A stretch of DNA of 54,591 nucleotides from contig NZ_JRND01000016.1 of NCBI RefSeq assembly GCF_000758945.1, forward strand, positions 1 to 54,591, read 5' to 3'. Positions 51,388-54,591 of this stretch are shown here, one piece after another. The DNA is from Lancefieldella parvula_C. GTDB lineage: Bacteria > Actinomycetota > Coriobacteriia > Coriobacteriales > Atopobiaceae. Position 1 is the first letter of the stretch. Each line of letters begins with the position of its first letter. Position numbers and translations under genes: made by a program. Under the pieces are notes generated by a model that saw only the letters and a list, made by a program, of their open reading frames with translations, made no database searches and was not told the origin of the DNA.

Positions 51388-52674
51388 TTATGCGTTGACC
51401 AACTTGCTGTATGCAGCATGAACGTCTTCGAGCTTGATGAGATTGCCTTCAGCATCGGTGGGAGCAGGAGCTATCTGCATTGATTCGCTCACTGCTGTCA
51501 AATTTAGACGGCTTGCATACCAAGGAGTTGGCGTTCCCTCAATAACTGGCGAGAAGAACGAGTCCATTTCTCCCATGTGCTCAGCAGCGTCTCGTTTAGT
51601 AATAAATTCCTGCCATAAATACGCTGAATACGTATGTTTTGACCCCTGACATACAAACGACCTTATCGTAGAGAAATAAGAAACGCCTGGCAGAATGACT
51701 GAAAGATTATCAAAATCGTCTTTAGTAATTGCCCTATACGCAGCGCTCAGCGGACAAACACAAGCCCTATACTTGCCAAATCCTGTGTCTCTAATAGCTT
51801 GATAGGTGCTCTCAGAAAATGCGTCAACATTTTCAAACAGACTTTGGATAATTTGAGCGCCTTTATCCAGTCCATACTGACCTAAAAAGAGCGATTCAAA
51901 CTTCTTTCCCGCATTCGTAAGTGTGGGGTCAGGAATAACATACCTTCCACGCAGGCCATCTGTAAGAAGATCGGTCCATTCGTGAGGACGCAAAATCTTT
52001 TTCTCATTAAGGCGTTCTTGATTTACCAGTAAAACCAATGGATCTGCAGCGTAGGCATACCAGTATCCGTTGGCGTCAAAAAACTCAGGGCGCACGTACT
52101 GGTCTGTTGAAGAAACTTCATATAGCTGACAATATGCGGAAGCTTCAAAATTTTGCATGAGAGCTTCACTTGCCAGAAAAATAACATCGGGTTTCTCAAA
52201 ACCCCAATCAGTGTCAGATTTAGTATCAGAAGTTTCAGACTCCGCGCTCTTACCAGAAGCGTATATTTGCTTAATAAACTCCTGAATTTCTTCCTCTGTT
52301 GCCTCACCCACCGTAACAGGCAGAGAAAACATTCTTGAATATGTTTCTACCAGGGGCTTTACCGCTTCTTTTGAGGTGCAAAGCAGATTCAGAGAGCCTT
52401 CTCGTTGTGCAAGTTGAATAAGTGCTCGAGCATAGCCTGGAACTTTTGAATTGAGCTGTGGAGGAAGAAGTTCCTGCTGAACATAAGAAATTCCTGGGCT
52501 TAAAACGTTTGCTACGGTTGCTATTACGGGTGCAGCAACCGCTGAGACAGCCAGGATGATAAATGAGGTTCGTGTAACAGAAGTGGCAGTTGGTGGAGTG
52601 ATCTTCTCGTCAGGATCTTTTGGTCCAAAAGTTTTATGCAGCTTCTGGCGCAGACAATCTGGGATAAACTTCAC
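51388..52674 (-). CDS. membrane-anchored substrate-binding-like protein
   Basis: A 428-residue protein with a cytoplasmic N-terminus (about 1-35), one membrane helix (SFIILAVSAVAAPVIATVANV) and an outer domain resembling type 2 periplasmic binding proteins of the Fe3+/thiamine kind. It contains SLNLLCTSKEAVKPLVETYSR, KPDVIFLASEALMQNF, YWYAYAADPLVLLVNQ, LTDGLRGRYVIPDP and the C-terminal VIEGTPTPWY. There is no lipobox Cys, so it is held by the helix. No permease or ATPase lies nearby, so it is an orphan or a sensor. GTG start at 52674 with AAGGAGGTAGC. Confidence 0.7.
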   Translation of the reverse strand: MKFIPDCLRQKLHKTFGPKDPDEKITPPTATSVTRTSFIILAVSAVAAPVIATVANVLSPGISYVQQELLPPQLNSKVPGYARALIQLAQREGSLNLLCTSKEAVKPLVETYSRMFSLPVTVGEATEEEIQEFIKQIYASGKSAESETSDTKSDTDWGFEKPDVIFLASEALMQNFEASAYCQLYEVSSTDQYVRPEFFDANGYWYAYAADPLVLLVNQERLNEKKILRPHEWTDLLTDGLRGRYVIPDPTLTNAGKKFESLFLGQYGLDKGAQIIQSLFENVDAFSESTYQAIRDTGFGKYRACVCPLSAAYRAITKDDFDNLSVILPGVSYFSTIRSFVCQGSKHTYSAYLWQEFITKRDAAEHMGEMDSFFSPVIEGTPTPWYASRLNLTAVSESMQIAPAPTDAEGNLIKLEDVHAAYSKLVNA

Positions 52675-52718
52675 GCTACCTCCTTACCTGCTACTCAGTC
52701 CATCTGGTCGAACAAATT

Positions 52719-53297
52719 TTATCCAAAAAAGGCTTTTAGTCCAATCAGGATAAGCACCGCACCACCGACCATCTCGGCGCGGTCGCCCAAAAGCGAGCCG
52801 AGTTTTTTACCAACGAACAATGCAATGGTGCAGAGGATGACGGTAATAATACCAAAGAGTGCCGAGGCAACCAAAATGTCTACGCTATGTGCCCTAAAAC
52901 TTACACCAACAGCAAATGCATCAATTGCCGTAGCAACAGCTTGAAATACCAACTTGCCATAAGAGAGTGTTGTAGCGCCTTGCTGAGCTTCTTCCTCATC
53001 TTCTTCAGAAGCATCTTCTTTGAGCGCCTTATAGCCGCTGTACAGCATGTTTGAACCAATGAAACCAAGAATAACCAACGAGACAATACCTGCGTACTTC
53101 TCAATCAACTCTGCTGCAATGCCACCAACAAAATAACCGGCAAGAGGCATACCAAACTGAAAGAGACCAAAGAAAAGAGGCATACGCATAAGACGAGAAA
53201 ACCTATGGTCATCAAAGGCAAAGGTGTTAGAGATAGTGACAGAGAACGCATCTGTTGCAAGCGCCATACCCAGCATTAAAATTTCAAGTAGACCCAT
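52719..53297 (-). CDS. mntP: manganese efflux pump MntP
   Basis: A 192-residue membrane protein of six helices. Two halves carry the conserved Asp motifs MALATDAFSVTISN and ATAIDAFAVGVSFRA. An acidic cytoplasmic loop (EDASEEDEEEAQQG) separates them. It expels Mn2+. No yybP-ykoY riboswitch could be recognised in the 105-base divergent leader. It is 44 bases upstream of the orphan binding-protein gene on the same strand. Confidence 0.93.
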   Translation of the reverse strand: MGLLEILMLGMALATDAFSVTISNTFAFDDHRFSRLMRMPLFFGLFQFGMPLAGYFVGGIAAELIEKYAGIVSLVILGFIGSNMLYSGYKALKEDASEEDEEEAQQGATTLSYGKLVFQAVATAIDAFAVGVSFRAHSVDILVASALFGIITVILCTIALFVGKKLGSLLGDRAEMVGGAVLILIGLKAFFG

Positions 53298-53402
53298 GTG
53301 TCAGTTCCCAAGTATCATTAAATCTTGTAACACGAAGGAGAAATTTTAACGCCTATAAGCTATTTTGGGCTACTCTTATATTGAAAAACTACAAGGAGTC
53401 CT

Positions 53403-54368
53403 ATGCCTGCTTTAATAACCCACTATCTGTTTGGCGCAGAAGTGGTTCATGATTTACCACAAGAGCTTGTTGCAACTGATGCAGAGGTCAATGCATTCCT
53501 TCTTGGAAACCAGGGTCCTGATCCCTTCCTAGCACGTCATCTTGCCTGGCCAAACCACTCACTTGCCTGCAATAGACTACATCGTCGTATGCATGCAGGT
53601 CATATTGTTGACGCGTTTCTCTCTATTCGCGATGGTGTTTCTCGCCTACCGCAGAGCGACATGCCTGCTGGTCGTGCGTTTGCGCTTGGCCTCTTAGCAC
53701 ACTACGCGCTGGATAGAATTGTCCATCCGTTTGTGTATTCCCAGCAAGATGCACTGATTGAGGCGGAATCATCTCTCAAGAATGCCTACAGAGAACTCCA
53801 TCCTATTATCGAGACAGATTTAGACTCATACCTTCTCTGGCACTTGCGCCATACTACCGTTGAAACGTTTCCCCCAGCTGAGGTGCTTGAAGCAATTGAA
53901 TCAACCAAGCACGTTGGTGGCGCGCTTTTCTCGCAAGTAGCGCTTCAGGTATTTGACCTTAATGTTGGCGTTGGTGAGTACGAGAAGGCCCTTCAGGATT
54001 ACGCTCGCATCTACCACACGGTAGAGCGCACTGATCCTAAGTACACCACCAAGCTTCCTGACGTTTTGTATAAAACCGAGAAGTTCATGCGTCCTTCAAA
54101 CAATTCGTACGTTGCGGCAATGGCCCATCGTATTGTTAAAACCGAGGACTTCCCTACGGCAAACCTCAAGCGTCTACCTTGGAAAGAGCCTTACACAGGA
54201 GAGATCAAGACTGAAAGCATTCTTGATCTTATGGATGAAGCTCGTGAGTTCTACAAAGATCTTGTTCAGGCAACTATCTTAGGTCAAAGAATCACCCTGG
54301 AAGAGCTAGTTGATGGCATCAATTATATGGGCAAACCCGTTGTAGAAATGGTTGATGACGAGGACTAA
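53403..54368 (+). CDS. zinc-dependent phospholipase C-like protein
   Basis: A 321-residue cytoplasmic protein of the zinc-dependent phospholipase C (Zn_dep_PLPC) group. THYLFGAEVVHDL at the start, GNQGPDPFLARHL, RLHRRMHAGH, and GLLAHYALDRIVHPFVYSQ provide the His and Asp residues of the metal site. No signal peptide is seen, so the natural substrate may not be extracellular lipid. CAAGGAG lies upstream of ATG. Family members of this length are common in Firmicutes and Coriobacteria; their role is unclear. Confidence 0.82.
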   Translation: MPALITHYLFGAEVVHDLPQELVATDAEVNAFLLGNQGPDPFLARHLAWPNHSLACNRLHRRMHAGHIVDAFLSIRDGVSRLPQSDMPAGRAFALGLLAHYALDRIVHPFVYSQQDALIEAESSLKNAYRELHPIIETDLDSYLLWHLRHTTVETFPPAEVLEAIESTKHVGGALFSQVALQVFDLNVGVGEYEKALQDYARIYHTVERTDPKYTTKLPDVLYKTEKFMRPSNNSYVAAMAHRIVKTEDFPTANLKRLPWKEPYTGEIKTESILDLMDEAREFYKDLVQATILGQRITLEELVDGINYMGKPVVEMVDDED

Positions 54369-54399
54369 CTCGCAGCAAAATACAAATGCGTTGAGCATT

Positions 54400-54473
54400 C
54401 AAACACGTAAGAGAAAAGCGGCTACTTGAACTGCGTCCCAAAACTTGGACACGAGAAATAGGAGGCAGTTCAA
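54400..54473 (+). pseudogene. remnant matching the left-edge fragment, with IS-like inverted repeat
   Basis: One plus-strand frame reads FKHVREKRLLELRPKTW, matching KDTREIETLELRPKKW at the left edge. The DNA also holds TTGAACTGC (54426-54434) and GCAGTTCAA (54465-54473), an inverted repeat whose ends resemble IS3-family termini with the TG...CA form. The 46-bp span would be a heavily deleted element or a solo end. The remaining 120 bases to the window edge show no gene. Confidence 0.35.
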
Positions 54474-54591
54474 AACACACCTAAGTCGGATAATCTGTCA
54501 AAAAGACATATACATGACGCTGAAAATACCTTAATCATGCAGATTATCTTTATTAGATGTGTAAAATGCCCGCATCTGAGCAGAATATCTT

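Larger units (their letters stand above)
312..53646. repeat. dispersed motif GGCGAGAANNNC, 25 copies
   Basis: Positions of the 8-base core GGCGAGAA. Plus strand: 9253, 11968, 19588, 22047, 23828, 27223, 45611, 46869, 48700, 50195, 51288, 51548. Minus strand (seen as TTCTCGCC): 312, 7206, 15767, 22469, 24673, 27375, 29518, 33408, 35620, 42258, 45623, 51304, 53639. In all 25 the fourth base after the core is C. Strand use is balanced. Seven copies are intergenic although intergenic DNA is a small part of the window. Density is lower in the accessory first 18 kb (5 copies) than in the remainder (20). One-mismatch relatives such as AGCGAGAA are also common and mostly keep the C. See the findings for interpretation; counts were made by eye. 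Confidence 0.85.

Noticed and set aside
53298..53402. yybP-ykoY manganese riboswitch upstream of mntP
   Set aside because: The short leader lacks the expected conserved loops.
312..53646. The dispersed GGCGAGAA word as a Chi site
   Set aside because: Chi sites are strongly biased to one strand relative to replication; here the split is 12 to 13 with no trend along the window. It cannot be fully excluded from one window.

Overview
The window reads as a chromosome segment of a host-associated Coriobacteriia member (Actinomycetota), most like Atopobium/Lancefieldella or Olsenella. This is inferred from moderate GC, strong AAGGAGG-type ribosome sites, and the combination of a type III glutamine synthetase, a Bacillus-like tmk-holB-ricT-rsmI-metG-tatD-rsmA order and a Tat operon. 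No rRNA, tRNA or CRISPR array was found.

About 1-17.1 kb is accessory. It starts with broken gene remnants and an inverted repeat (1-700). A minus-strand operon follows (754-5320): all four parts of a mannose-family PTS plus FrlC-like and FrlB-like enzymes, which together look like uptake and breakdown of Amadori sugars (fructosamines), with two tandem GntR/UTRA regulators upstream. Next come a solitary AAA/DUF4143 ATPase with a 23-bp tandem array upstream, then an AraC regulator divergent from a five-gene plus-strand operon (10.4-16.7 kb). That operon encodes an ECF importer (S, T and fused double ATPase) and two exporter-type ABC half-transporters of the YbtPQ/IrtAB kind, suggesting heme, siderophore or other metallophore uptake. 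A perfect 34-bp palindrome closes this region.

From 17.1 kb on the genes are mostly core: a Tat-exported coiled-coil wall hydrolase, a nucleoid-associated protein, glucose-type IIA, a Bce-like peptide-resistance module (ABC pair plus intramembrane-sensing kinase and regulator, split by a two-domain GNAT gene), the translation/replication cluster rsmA-tatD / metG / rsmI / GH5 / queD / ricT / holB / tmk / topA, the tatBC genes, a STAS protein with a TPR protein, an aminotransferase, nhaA, degV, rnhA, polA, glnA, an orphan membrane-anchored binding protein, mntP and a phospholipase C-like gene. The right edge (54.4 kb) carries a remnant related to the one at the left edge.

The strongest unexplained signal is a dispersed word, GGCGAGAANNNC. 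I counted 25 exact copies on the two strands (12 plus, 13 minus) against about 0.4 expected by chance. Every copy of the 8-mer GGCGAGAA that I found has C four bases downstream. Copies are enriched between genes and twice form head-to-head pairs in convergent intergenic regions, as DNA uptake sequences do in Neisseria and Haemophilus. I propose it as a candidate uptake or other genome-architecture signal in this lineage. Other items of interest are a GH5 protein whose nucleophile Glu is Lys, an archaeal-like topoisomerase I, and the 23-bp array.
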